Assembly (NCBI GenBank): GCA_023460255.1
Contig: JAEWQZ010000393.1
Coordinates: 1 to 5,224 of the forward strand
Direction of reading: 5' to 3'
DNA from: Actinomycetes bacterium
Lineage (GTDB): Bacteria; Actinomycetota; Actinomycetes; Actinomycetales; Cellulomonadaceae
DNA: 5,224 bases
In this document: piece by piece, positions 1-5,224 of the stretch
How positions within the stretch are numbered: position 1 is the first letter of the stretch
How the letters are laid out: each line of letters starts with the position of its first letter
Program-made: the position numbers and the translations under genes
The notes under the pieces: generated by a model
The model's input: the letters and a program-made list of their open reading frames with translations, nothing else
Databases searched by the model: none
What the model was told of the DNA's origin: nothing

Positions 1-1155
1 GACCACGTCCTCGGCGTCGGCGGGGCGTCCCTGACGCTGGCGCGGGCGACGATCCGCTCGCCACGGCGGCGCACGCTGGACCTGGGCACGGGGTGCGGCG
101 TGCAGGCGCTGCTCGCGGCGCGGCACAGCGCGGCGGTCGTGGCCACCGACGTCTCGCCACGGGCGCTCGCCTTCGCCACGTTCAACGCCGCGCTGGCCGG
201 GGTCGACCTCGACCTGCGCGCCGGGTCGATGCTCGAGCCGGTGCAGCGAGAGAGGTTCGACCTCGTGGTGTCGAACCCGCCGTTCGTCATCACGCCACGT
301 CGCGGTGCCGGCGGCGGTGTCGGCGGCGGTGTCGGCGGCGGTGCCCGGGCAGACGACGAGCGGCTCGTCTACCGCGACGGTGGGCGGGCGGGCGACGACC
401 TCGTGCGAGACCTGGTCCTCGGCGTCGGCGACGTGCTCGAGCCCGGCGGCGTGGCGCAGCTGCTCGGCAACTGGGAGCACCGGCGGGGTGCGGACTGGCG
501 CGAGCGCGTCGGTGAGTGGGTGGACCGGGCGGGGCTCGACGCCTGGGTCGTGCAGCGCGAGGTCGCCGACCCCGCGGAGTACGCCGAGACGTGGCTGCGC
601 GACGGCGGGCTCACCCCGGACCGGGACCGCGAGGCCTGGCGTGACGGGCTGGGCGCCTGGCTCGACGACTTCGCCGAGCGCGACGTCGAGGCCGTGGGGT
701 TCGGTCTCGTGCTCCTCCGACGGCCCGTCCGCGGACGGCCCACCCTGCGCCGCCTCGAGGAGCTCACCGGTCCGCTGCCCGCACCCCTGGGCGGGCACCT
801 CGCGGACGTCCTCGCCGCGCACGACTGGCTGGCGGTGCGCGACGACGACGAGCTCGCCGGCACCCGGCTAGCCCCCGCCCCGGACGTCGTCGAGGACCGC
901 CACCACACCCCCGGCGACCCGGAGCCACGGGTGGTCCGGCTGCGTCAGGGCGCCGGCTTCGCGCGGACCGTGGAGCTCGGACCGGCGCTGGCCGGGCTCG
1001 TGGGGGCGCTCGACGGCGAGTTCACGGTGGGCCAGGTGGTCGCGGCGATGGCGGCGCTGCTCGACACGCCCGCCGAGCTCGTCGCCGCCGAGGTGCTGCC
1101 GCCGCTGCGCGGGCTGGTCCGCGACGGCTTCCTCGTCGTGGCCGGGGGTGACTAG
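1..1155 (+). CDS. Class I SAM-dependent methyltransferase with NPPF motif (5'-truncated by window edge)
   Basis: The reading frame is open from base 1 to a TAG at 1153-1155, giving 384 visible residues; the start lies outside the window. Residues 26-38 (LDLGTGCGVQALL) are the glycine-rich SAM-binding motif I. An acidic residue in ATDVSP (about residue 54) fits the ribose-binding motif II position. NPPF at residues 92-95 is the catalytic motif IV typical of enzymes that methylate amide, amine or base nitrogens (PrmC, RsmC and TrmN6 types). A YRDGG segment follows it. The last 90 or so residues look like a winged-helix module with a conserved hydrophobic pattern. This architecture matches actinobacterial methyltransferases that, from memory, carry DUF7059 at the N-terminus and DUF7782 at the C-terminus; the N-terminal domain would be off-window. 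The substrate is unknown: rRNA, tRNA, protein glutamine or a small molecule are all possible. An unusual glycine-valine repeat sits just after NPPF. The stop overlaps the convergent kinase stop. Confidence 0.9.
   Translation, partial: DHVLGVGGASLTLARATIRSPRRRTLDLGTGCGVQALLAARHSAAVVATDVSPRALAFATFNAALAGVDLDLRAGSMLEPVQRERFDLVVSNPPFVITPRRGAGGGVGGGVGGGARADDERLVYRDGGRAGDDLVRDLVLGVGDVLEPGGVAQLLGNWEHRRGADWRERVGEWVDRAGLDAWVVQREVADPAEYAETWLRDGGLTPDRDREAWRDGLGAWLDDFAERDVEAVGFGLVLLRRPVRGRPTLRRLEELTGPLPAPLGGHLADVLAAHDWLAVRDDDELAGTRLAPAPDVVEDRHHTPGDPEPRVVRLRQGAGFARTVELGPALAGLVGALDGEFTVGQVVAAMAALLDTPAELVAAEVLPPLRGLVRDGFLVVAGGD
309..344 (+). repeat. In-frame 12-bp tandem repeat (x3) coding a Gly-rich loop
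   Basis: Three head-to-tail copies of a 12-mer (cggcggcggtgt) lie at 309-320, 321-332 and 333-344; the third differs only in its last base. In the methyltransferase frame they give GGGV-GGGV-GGGA, about seven residues after the NPPF catalytic motif. The unit is a multiple of three, so gain or loss of copies keeps the frame. It is most likely a replication-slippage product within a flexible loop. Confidence 0.85.
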
Positions 1156-1193
1156 GCCGGGGGTGACTGGGCCGGGGGTGGCTGGGCCGGGGG
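1141..1193. repeat. 15-bp tandem repeat spanning the convergent gene ends
   Basis: Units lie at 1141-1155, 1156-1170 and 1171-1185, followed by the first 8 bases of a fourth (1186-1193). Units 1 and 2 differ at one base only, 1154 (A against G), and units 2 and 3 differ at one base. On the minus strand the repeat codes the kinase's proline-rich tail with a 5-residue period (PPAQP/PPAQS). On the plus strand unit 1 codes the last residues of the methyltransferase (AGGD-stop). There is no spacer between the two convergent genes and no intrinsic terminator is visible here. Confidence 0.85.
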
Positions 1194-2690
1194 CTCGTCG
1201 GCCGGCGGCAGGGGAGCGGGCCCGGCGACGGGGAGCGTGACGGTGAACGTCGTCGCCCCGGGTGTGCCGTCGGCGGTGATCGTGCCGCCGTGCGCCTGGA
1301 CCACTGCCCGGGCGATGGACAGCCCGAGGCCCGTGCCCGTGCCGGGCGAGCGCGCGCCGTCGGCCCGGGCGAACCTGTCGAACAGGCGCTCCCGCAGGTC
1401 CGCAGGGATCCCCGGGCCGTCGTCGACGACGGTGACGGCGACGGTGCCGGGGCGCGTGCCGGTGGCCGTGCCAGTGCCCGGGCTCGCGCCCGGACCGACG
1501 ACCACGCGCGTCGTGACGGTCGTCCCCGCCGGGGTGTGCACGCGCGCGTTCGAGAGCAGGTTCGCGAGCACCTGACGCAGGGCCGCGTCGTCGCCGGTCA
1601 CGACCGCCGGCTCCTCCGGCAGCTCCAGGCGCCACACGTGGTCGGGTCCGGCGGCGTGCGCGTCGGCGACCGCATCGGCCGCGAGCGCGCTGACGTCGAC
1701 GGCCACCCGCTCCAGGGGCCGGCCGGCGTCGAGCCGCGCCAGCAGCAGCAGGTCCTCCACCAGCGACGTCATCCGGCGCGCCTCGGACTCCACGCGGTCC
1801 ATCGCCCGAAGGACGTCGTCGGGCACCTCGTCCGGGACCCGGCGGACGAGCTCGGCGTAGCCCCGGATCGAGGCGAGCGGGGTACGCAGCTCGTGGCTCG
1901 CGTCCGCCACGAACTGGCGCACCTGGGTCTCGGAGCGGTGCCGCGCCGTGAGCGCGCCCTCGACGTGGGCGAGCAGCTGGTTGAGGGCCGCGCCCACCCG
2001 CCCGACCTCGGTGGCCGCGTCCGCGTCGCGCTCGGCGACCCGCGCCGGTAGCACGACCTCGCCCCGGTGCAGCGGGGTGGCGGCGACGACGGAGGCGGTC
2101 GCGGCGACCCGGGCCAGCGGCCGCAGCTCGCGCCGCACGAGCACCGTGCCGAGCAGGCCGACGACCGCCAGGCCGGTGAGCACGACGACGACGGTGGTGC
2201 CCACGTGCCGCGCCGTCGTGGCGTCCACCTCCGCCATGGGGAGCCCGACGACCGTGTACGTGGTCGCGCTCGAGGTCGCCACGACGCGGTAGTCGCCCAG
2301 GCGGTCGAGCCGGACCGTCCGCGGGACGGCGTCGGGCCGGACGTCGGCGAGCTGTTCGAGCTGGCGCAGGGTCAGCCGCTGCACCGCGTAGTCGGCGATG
2401 TACCCCGAACGCAGCGTCTGCGCGGTGCCGAGGTCCGCGAAGTCCACCCACACGGTGCCGTCGCGCATGCCCGGGATGTCGAGCGCGGGCGGTGTCTGAC
2501 CGGAGTCCGCCGCGGTCGTCGGCTCACGTCCGCCGCGGGCCAGCGTGGTGCGCAGGGCGGCGTCGACCTGGTCGACGAGGGAGTCGCGCAGCGCGAGGGT
2601 CGAGGCGACGCCGATCACCGTCGCCACCGTGGCGAGGAGCACGAGGACGAGCGCGACGAGCCGACGACGCAGCGGCCAGCGGGCGAGCAC
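1152..2690 (-). CDS. Two-transmembrane sensor histidine kinase (HAMP-HisKA-HATPase), partner of the adjacent response regulator
   Basis: This 512-residue inner-membrane kinase is predicted to sense an extracytoplasmic signal, autophosphorylate on histidine and pass the phosphate to the regulator encoded just upstream. Domains in order: cytoplasmic basic N-terminus (residues 1-10), TM1 (about 11-33), an extracytoplasmic sensor of about 130 residues with no recognised fold, TM2 (about 164-186), HAMP (about 186-250), HisKA with the H-box DASHELRTPL and phospho-acceptor His266, then the ATPase domain. That domain shows the N-box (LANLLSNA, Asn377 and Asn381), G1 (DDGPGIP, 423-429), F-box (LFDRFARAD) and G2 (GTGLGL, 452-457). 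All catalytic motifs are intact. A Gly-Thr-Pro-rich stretch (399-416) interrupts the ATPase domain before G1. The last 25 or so residues are proline-rich and repeat-encoded. The start is GTG at 2690, 7 bp after the regulator stop, without a Shine-Dalgarno. The style resembles TrcS/TcrY-type actinobacterial kinases; the stimulus cannot be read from sequence. Confidence 0.95.
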   Translation of the reverse strand: MLARWPLRRRLVALVLVLLATVATVIGVASTLALRDSLVDQVDAALRTTLARGGREPTTAADSGQTPPALDIPGMRDGTVWVDFADLGTAQTLRSGYIADYAVQRLTLRQLEQLADVRPDAVPRTVRLDRLGDYRVVATSSATTYTVVGLPMAEVDATTARHVGTTVVVVLTGLAVVGLLGTVLVRRELRPLARVAATASVVAATPLHRGEVVLPARVAERDADAATEVGRVGAALNQLLAHVEGALTARHRSETQVRQFVADASHELRTPLASIRGYAELVRRVPDEVPDDVLRAMDRVESEARRMTSLVEDLLLLARLDAGRPLERVAVDVSALAADAVADAHAAGPDHVWRLELPEEPAVVTGDDAALRQVLANLLSNARVHTPAGTTVTTRVVVGPGASPGTGTATGTRPGTVAVTVVDDGPGIPADLRERLFDRFARADGARSPGTGTGLGLSIARAVVQAHGGTITADGTPGATTFTVTLPVAGPAPLPPADEPPAQPPPAQSPPA

Positions 2691-2700
2691 GGCGTGCTCA
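2684..2700 (-). promoter_or_regulatory. Hairpin at the regulator stop / kinase start junction (candidate translational coupling element)
   Basis: On the minus strand GAGCAC (2699-2694), loop GCC (2693-2691) and GTGCTC (2690-2685) form a perfect 6-bp stem, extendable by a U-G pair (2700/2684). The kinase GTG start is the first three bases of the 3' arm, and the regulator TGA (2700-2698) overlaps the 5' arm. A ribosome terminating on the regulator would melt the stem and expose the kinase start, which otherwise has no Shine-Dalgarno. The pairing is visible in the sequence; the function is inferred. Confidence 0.5.
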
Positions 2701-3480
2701 GCCGGCGTCGGCCGGCTTGAGCACGTAGCCGGCGCCGCGCAGGGTGTGGATCATCGGTGCCCGGCCCGCGTCGATCTTGCGGCGCAGGTAGGAGACGTAG
2801 AGCTCGACGATGTTCGCCTGGCCGCCGAAGTCGTAGTGCCACACCCGGTCGAGGATCTGCGCCTTGGACAGCACGCGGCGCGGGTTGCGCATGAGGTAGC
2901 GGAGCAGCTCGAACTCGGTCGCGGTCAGGTGGATCTCCACCCCGTCGCGGAACACCTCGTGGCTGTCCTCGTCGAGCACGAGGTCACCGACGACGAGCCG
3001 CGCGTCCGCCTCCTGCGCCGTCGCACCCGCCCGGCGCAGCAGCGCCCGCAGCCGCGCCACCACCTCCTCCAGGCTGAACGGCTTGGTCACGTAGTCGTCG
3101 CCGCCGGCGGTCAGGCCCGCGATGCGGTCCTCGACGGCGTCGCGGGCGGTGAGGAAGAGCACGGGGACCCGCGGGCGGGCGTCGCGCAGCCGCCGCAGCA
3201 CGTCGAACCCGGACATGTCGGGGAGCATGACGTCGAGCACGACGACGTCCGGGTCCAGCGCCGCAGCGGTCTTCACCGCAGCGCGGCCCGTCAGCGCCGA
3301 CTCGACCTGCCAGCCCTCGTAGCGCAGCGCCGTCGCGAGCAGCTCGCCGAGCATCGGCTCGTCGTCGACCACGAGGACCCGCACCGGCGACCCGTCGTCG
3401 CGGACCAGGCGCGGGGCCTGCGTGCGGGCGGGGGCGCCGGTCTCGGCGCGGGACTGCGCGCGCGTCTCCATGCGCGCCAT
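2698..3480 (-). CDS. OmpR/PhoB-family response regulator, PhoP/TrcR-like
   Basis: This cytoplasmic DNA-binding regulator is the likely partner of the downstream kinase. From the ATG at 3480 it has 260 residues. The receiver domain (about 34-150) has acidic-pocket residues Asp39 and Asp40, phospho-acceptor Asp83 (VVLDVMLPDMSG), Thr111 and Lys133 (TKPF). The C-terminal winged helix (about 160-257) has the transactivation loop and a recognition segment NIVELYVSYLRRKID, close to that of mycobacterial PhoP as I recall it; the AGLTAGGDDYVTKPFSLEEV segment is also PhoP/TrcR-like. In-frame upstream starts (GTG 3501, TTG 3513) are disfavoured because the codons at 3501-3513 overlap or abut a likely operator. 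A second ATG at 3471 is equally possible and fits a leaderless transcript. No start has a good Shine-Dalgarno. The first 30 or so residues form a low-complexity Ala/Arg/Thr-rich extension before the receiver domain. Confidence 0.95.
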   Translation of the reverse strand: MARMETRAQSRAETGAPARTQAPRLVRDDGSPVRVLVVDDEPMLGELLATALRYEGWQVESALTGRAAVKTAAALDPDVVVLDVMLPDMSGFDVLRRLRDARPRVPVLFLTARDAVEDRIAGLTAGGDDYVTKPFSLEEVVARLRALLRRAGATAQEADARLVVGDLVLDEDSHEVFRDGVEIHLTATEFELLRYLMRNPRRVLSKAQILDRVWHYDFGGQANIVELYVSYLRRKIDAGRAPMIHTLRGAGYVLKPADAG

Positions 3481-3484
3481 TGTG
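3479..3484 (-). promoter_or_regulatory. Candidate -10 element of the response regulator promoter
   Basis: On the minus strand CACAAT (3484-3479) is the most -10-like hexamer in the GC-rich leader. Seven bases separate it from the ATG at 3471, where transcription could begin at the A of the start codon. No -35 hexamer occurs at the usual distance; that position overlaps the nearest of the three repeat motifs, which fits an activator-dependent promoter. This is inferred from spacing alone. Confidence 0.35.
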
Positions 3485-3504
3485 GGCCCGGGAGGTCCCA
3501 CCTC

Positions 3505-3533
3505 GCTGTGCAAACCCTGTGCGGCACCTGTGT
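3505..3533 (-). promoter_or_regulatory. Triple PhoP-box-like direct repeat upstream of the regulator gene
   Basis: Three 7-bp motifs, each followed by a 4-bp spacer, sit in exact 11-bp register. On the plus strand they read GCTGTGC (3505-3511), CCTGTGC (3516-3522) and CCTGTGT (3527-3533), all sharing CTGTG. On the minus strand, the transcribed direction, they read ACACAGG, GCACAGG and GCACAGC. The site published for M. tuberculosis PhoP is a direct repeat of TCACAGC with a 4-bp spacer, so motif core, orientation relative to the gene and register all agree. The array lies 24 bp before the ATG at 3480, between it and the phosphotransferase stop. It is probably the operator through which the regulator controls its own operon. 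Confidence 0.6.
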
Positions 3534-3547
3534 GGTCCCGGTGGGGG

Positions 3548-4477
3548 TCAGGCCGTCGGCACCCCGGGGAGGGGCTCGTCGGCGAGCACCCAGGCGCGCA
3601 GCTCGCGCAACCAGTCAGGTTCGGGACGCCCGTCCAGCTCGAGCTGCATCACGAGGACGAAGAGCGCGAGGCGGTAGCGGACGAGCAGGGGCAGGTCCGC
3701 GAGCCGTTCCGCGGGCAGCGGGTACTCGGCGAGGTAGGCGTCGACGACGACGTCGGCGAACCCCCGGGCGTCGTCGGGCCGCTCGCGCAGGTGCCAGAGC
3801 GGGTGCGCCAGGACGATGGCGAGGTCGCAGGCGTACCAGTGCCACCCGGCCACGTCGAAGTCGAGGACCGTCAGGTCGCCGTCCGGGTCGATGAGCAGGT
3901 TGCCGGCGTGCAGGTCGTTGTGCACGACCCCGTACCCGTCGGGGTCGGTGGGCAGCGCCTGGAGCCGGTCGCCGAGGTCGCGCCAGGCCTCGGCCATGGC
4001 GTCGTCCCGGCAGCCCGCGAGGAAGAACTCGTGCTCCGCTCGCGGGTCGCGCAGGTGGGTGCCCCCCGACCAGTCGCGCGTCGTCCGGTGGATCCGGCCG
4101 AGCGTGCCGGCCCACGCGCGGAAGAACGGGGGCGCGTAGTCCTGCTCCGTGACGTGCCGCCCCGAGGCGCGCTCGGTGAGGGTCGCGACGTGACCGTCGA
4201 GCCCCTCCACCAGGTCGCCCGTGCGGGACGGGAGGTACGTGAGCACGCGGACGACGCCCCGGAGCGTCGTCTGGAGCTCGATGACGTCGCGCTCGCGCGG
4301 CAGGCCGGCCGTGGCGACGGGCTTGATCTTGAGGAAGGCGTCGGTCCCGTCGCGGCGGCACGCGTGGACGGCCCCGTCGGGCGAGCCGTCCCGGGGGATG
4401 AGCCGCACCGAGGCGGGGTCGACGCCGAAGCGGTCGACGGCGGACGAGAGGACGTGGTCGGGAACCATGATCGGCAC
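3548..4477 (-). CDS. APH/choline-kinase-fold phosphotransferase, substrate unknown
   Basis: This is a 309-residue soluble protein of the aminoglycoside phosphotransferase superfamily, which transfers the ATP gamma-phosphate to a small-molecule hydroxyl or to protein Ser/Thr. The N-lobe (about 20-100) contains Lys50 in AFLKIKP, the likely ATP-phosphate lysine. The C-lobe has the Brenner-type motif HNDLHAGN (186-193) with catalytic base Asp188, and a DFD metal-binding triad (206-208) in LDFDVAGWHWYACDLA, which is typical of the family. Length is normal and all core residues are present. The start is uncertain: GTG at 4477 lies 6 nt after a TACCGT -10-like hexamer and suits a leaderless mRNA, while ATG at 4468 would give 306 residues with no Shine-Dalgarno. 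The gene ends 67 bp before the regulator ATG on the same strand, so it could be cotranscribed, although an operator-like array occupies that gap. An antibiotic-resistance role is not supported; many family members are metabolic or uncharacterised kinases. Confidence 0.9.
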   Translation of the reverse strand: MPIMVPDHVLSSAVDRFGVDPASVRLIPRDGSPDGAVHACRRDGTDAFLKIKPVATAGLPRERDVIELQTTLRGVVRVLTYLPSRTGDLVEGLDGHVATLTERASGRHVTEQDYAPPFFRAWAGTLGRIHRTTRDWSGGTHLRDPRAEHEFFLAGCRDDAMAEAWRDLGDRLQALPTDPDGYGVVHNDLHAGNLLIDPDGDLTVLDFDVAGWHWYACDLAIVLAHPLWHLRERPDDARGFADVVVDAYLAEYPLPAERLADLPLLVRYRLALFVLVMQLELDGRPEPDWLRELRAWVLADEPLPGVPTA

Positions 4478-4483
4478 GGTGGA

Positions 4484-4489
4484 ACGGTA
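4484..4489 (-). promoter_or_regulatory. Candidate -10 element of the phosphotransferase (leaderless arrangement)
   Basis: On the minus strand TACCGT (4489-4484) matches the TAnnnT -10 pattern. Six bases separate it from the GTG at 4477. A short inverted repeat (cgggg / ccccg, 4495-4499 with 4506-4510) lies just upstream and could be an operator, but this is weak. No clear -35 is seen. Confidence 0.4.
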
Positions 4490-4579
4490 GAGGACGGGGC
4501 CGACACCCCGACCGCAAGGTTGAGCCCGAGGGCGGACGGGTCCGGCCCCGGGGGGACGGCGCGCCGCCGACGCGTCGCC

Positions 4580-4585
4580 TACCGT
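4580..4585 (+). promoter_or_regulatory. Candidate -10 element of the PAP2 gene (leaderless arrangement)
   Basis: TACCGT at 4580-4585, the same hexamer as upstream of the divergent phosphotransferase, is followed by 7 bases and then the GTG start at 4593. There is no Shine-Dalgarno between them. The 115-bp divergent region (4478-4592) therefore holds two outward-facing -10-like elements, plus a 10-bp palindrome (cggcgcgccg, 4557-4566) whose significance is unclear in such GC-rich sequence. Confidence 0.4.
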
Positions 4586-4592
4586 ATGCCGC

Positions 4593-5224
4593 GTGACGGA
4601 CGACGCCGAGACCCCACTGCCGTCCGTCGGCCGCGAGATCGCCTGGCGGGTCGCCGTCGCGGTGATCGGCGTGCTGGCGGCCCTCGGCGTGTGGGCGACG
4701 TGGCGGGTCTTCGTCGGCACCTACGAGGGGCAGCTGCTGGACCAGGCCGCCTTTGAGGGCGCCGAGCTCGGCCGGAACCGCCTGTGGCGGGTGGCGGAGC
4801 CGGTGCTCGACGTCATCTCCGTGCCCTTCATCGCCGTGGTGCTCACGGTCACGGTCGTCGTCGCCCTCGTCCGCCGGCGCTGGCTGCTCGCCGCGCAGGT
4901 CGTCCTGCTCGTCGCCGGCGCCAACCTCACCGGGCAGCTGCTCAAGCACGGCCTGCTGGAGCGTCCCGACCTCGAGGTCGGCGACCGGCTCGCGAACACC
5001 CTGCCCAGCGGGCACACGATCGCGGCGACCTCGTGCGCCGTGGCGCTCGTGCTCGTCGTGCCCCGCCGGTGGCGGGCCGCGACGGCGGCGGGCGGCGCGC
5101 TGTACGCGGCGGCCACCGGCGTCTCCACCCTGGTGGGGGCGTGGCACCGGCCCAGCGACGTCGTGGCCGGCATCCTCCTCGTCCTGGCGTGGACGTGCCT
5201 GGCGCGGGTGCTCGGGCCCAGCGG
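4593..5224 (+). CDS. PAP2-superfamily membrane phosphatase (3' end cut by window edge)
   Basis: The frame is open from GTG at 4593 through the window end (210 complete codons, no stop seen). It encodes an integral membrane phosphatase of the type 2 phosphatidic acid phosphatase / lipid phosphatase group, which removes phosphate from lipid or isoprenoid phosphates on the outer membrane face. Predicted membrane segments: about 17-41, 71-93, 97-117, 142-157, 162-183 and 190-206, the usual six. Catalytic motif C1 is KHGLLERPDL (118-127), with Lys and Arg-Pro one residue closer than the textbook K-x6-RP. C2 is PSGH (138-141) with the general-acid His141. C3 is WHRPSD, with the nucleophile His185 and charge-relay Asp189 (H-x3-D), but the usual arginine six residues before the histidine is Thr179. 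The divergent phosphotransferase shares the upstream region. A role in undecaprenyl-pyrophosphate recycling or phospholipid turnover is possible but unproven. The ATG at 4586 is out of frame. Confidence 0.9.
   Translation, partial: MTDDAETPLPSVGREIAWRVAVAVIGVLAALGVWATWRVFVGTYEGQLLDQAAFEGAELGRNRLWRVAEPVLDVISVPFIAVVLTVTVVVALVRRRWLLAAQVVLLVAGANLTGQLLKHGLLERPDLEVGDRLANTLPSGHTIAATSCAVALVLVVPRRWRAATAAGGALYAAATGVSTLVGAWHRPSDVVAGILLVLAWTCLARVLGPS

Noticed and set aside
123..129. Lone GCACAGC heptamer matching the PhoP-box-like motif
   Set aside because: It is inside the methyltransferase coding sequence with no second copy at an 11-bp distance, so it is expected by chance.
868..2451. 527-codon open frame on the minus strand overlapping the kinase and methyltransferase
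   Set aside because: It is a shadow frame of the kinase: Arg/Ala/Gly/Pro low-complexity translation with no domain, whereas the kinase frame has every expected motif. Long empty frames are normal at this GC content.
3481..3500. Possible terminator hairpin between the phosphotransferase and the regulator
   Set aside because: TGGGACC and GGGCCCA pair with a central A-G mismatch over a 4-nt loop, there is no U tract, and it lies next to the regulator start; too weak to call.
3501..3513. TTG (3513) or GTG (3501) as the response regulator start
   Set aside because: TTG 3513 lies in and GTG 3501 abuts the PhoP-box-like array, they add residues with no receiver-domain homology, and neither has a good Shine-Dalgarno; the ATG at 3480 or 3471 is preferred.
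4478..4720. N-terminal extension of the phosphotransferase to 4720 (390 residues)
   Set aside because: The extra 81 residues are low complexity, overlap the PAP2 coding sequence antisense and cross its likely promoter; family homology begins after the 4477/4468 starts.
2545..4756. Two long plus-strand open frames (2545-3894 and 3422-4756) antisense to the regulator and phosphotransferase
   Set aside because: Their translations mirror the antisense codons (runs of Val/Glu/Arg/His) with no recognisable fold, and the opposite strand carries well-conserved proteins across the same bases.
3615..5147. 510-codon minus-strand open frame across the phosphotransferase and the PAP2 gene
   Set aside because: Arg/Pro-rich shadow frame; it would bridge two divergent genes that are both clearly supported in other frames.

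Overview
This is a very GC-rich window with strong G/C bias at third codon positions, GTG starts and hardly any Shine-Dalgarno sequences. That points to a high-GC actinobacterium, and the protein style suggests a Micrococcales / Cellulomonas-like organism (inference; no species is identified). Coding density is near total. There is no rRNA, tRNA, CRISPR array, insertion sequence or prophage gene.

Layout. (1) 1-1155, plus strand: the C-terminal part of a class I SAM-dependent methyltransferase with an NPPF motif, cut by the left window edge. (2) 1152-2690, minus strand: a two-transmembrane sensor histidine kinase whose stop codon shares a CTAG tetranucleotide with the methyltransferase stop. 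(3) 2698-3480, minus strand: an OmpR/PhoB-family response regulator closest in style to the actinobacterial PhoP/TrcR/TcrX group, 7 bp upstream of the kinase. (4) 3548-4477, minus strand: an APH/choline-kinase-fold phosphotransferase of unknown substrate. (5) 4593-5224, plus strand: a membrane PAP2-type phosphatase, divergent from the phosphotransferase and cut by the right edge.

How the genes work together. The regulator and kinase form a standard two-component operon read right to left. Directly upstream of the regulator are three 7-bp motifs in exact 11-bp register. Their spacing and core resemble the direct-repeat site published for Mycobacterium tuberculosis PhoP, which suggests autoregulation. 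A perfect 6-bp hairpin at the regulator/kinase junction holds the kinase GTG start, which suggests translational coupling. Three genes (regulator, phosphotransferase, PAP2) have a -10-like hexamer 6-7 nt before a start codon and no Shine-Dalgarno, the arrangement expected for leaderless mRNAs. The phosphotransferase lies just upstream on the same strand as the two-component pair, but nothing in its sequence shows a functional link.

I see no convincing new multi-gene system. The points of interest are regulatory and evolutionary: the triple PhoP-box-like array, the coupling hairpin, a tandem repeat in which one base creates both convergent stop codons, a slippage-prone glycine repeat next to a methyltransferase active site, and a missing arginine in PAP2 motif 3.
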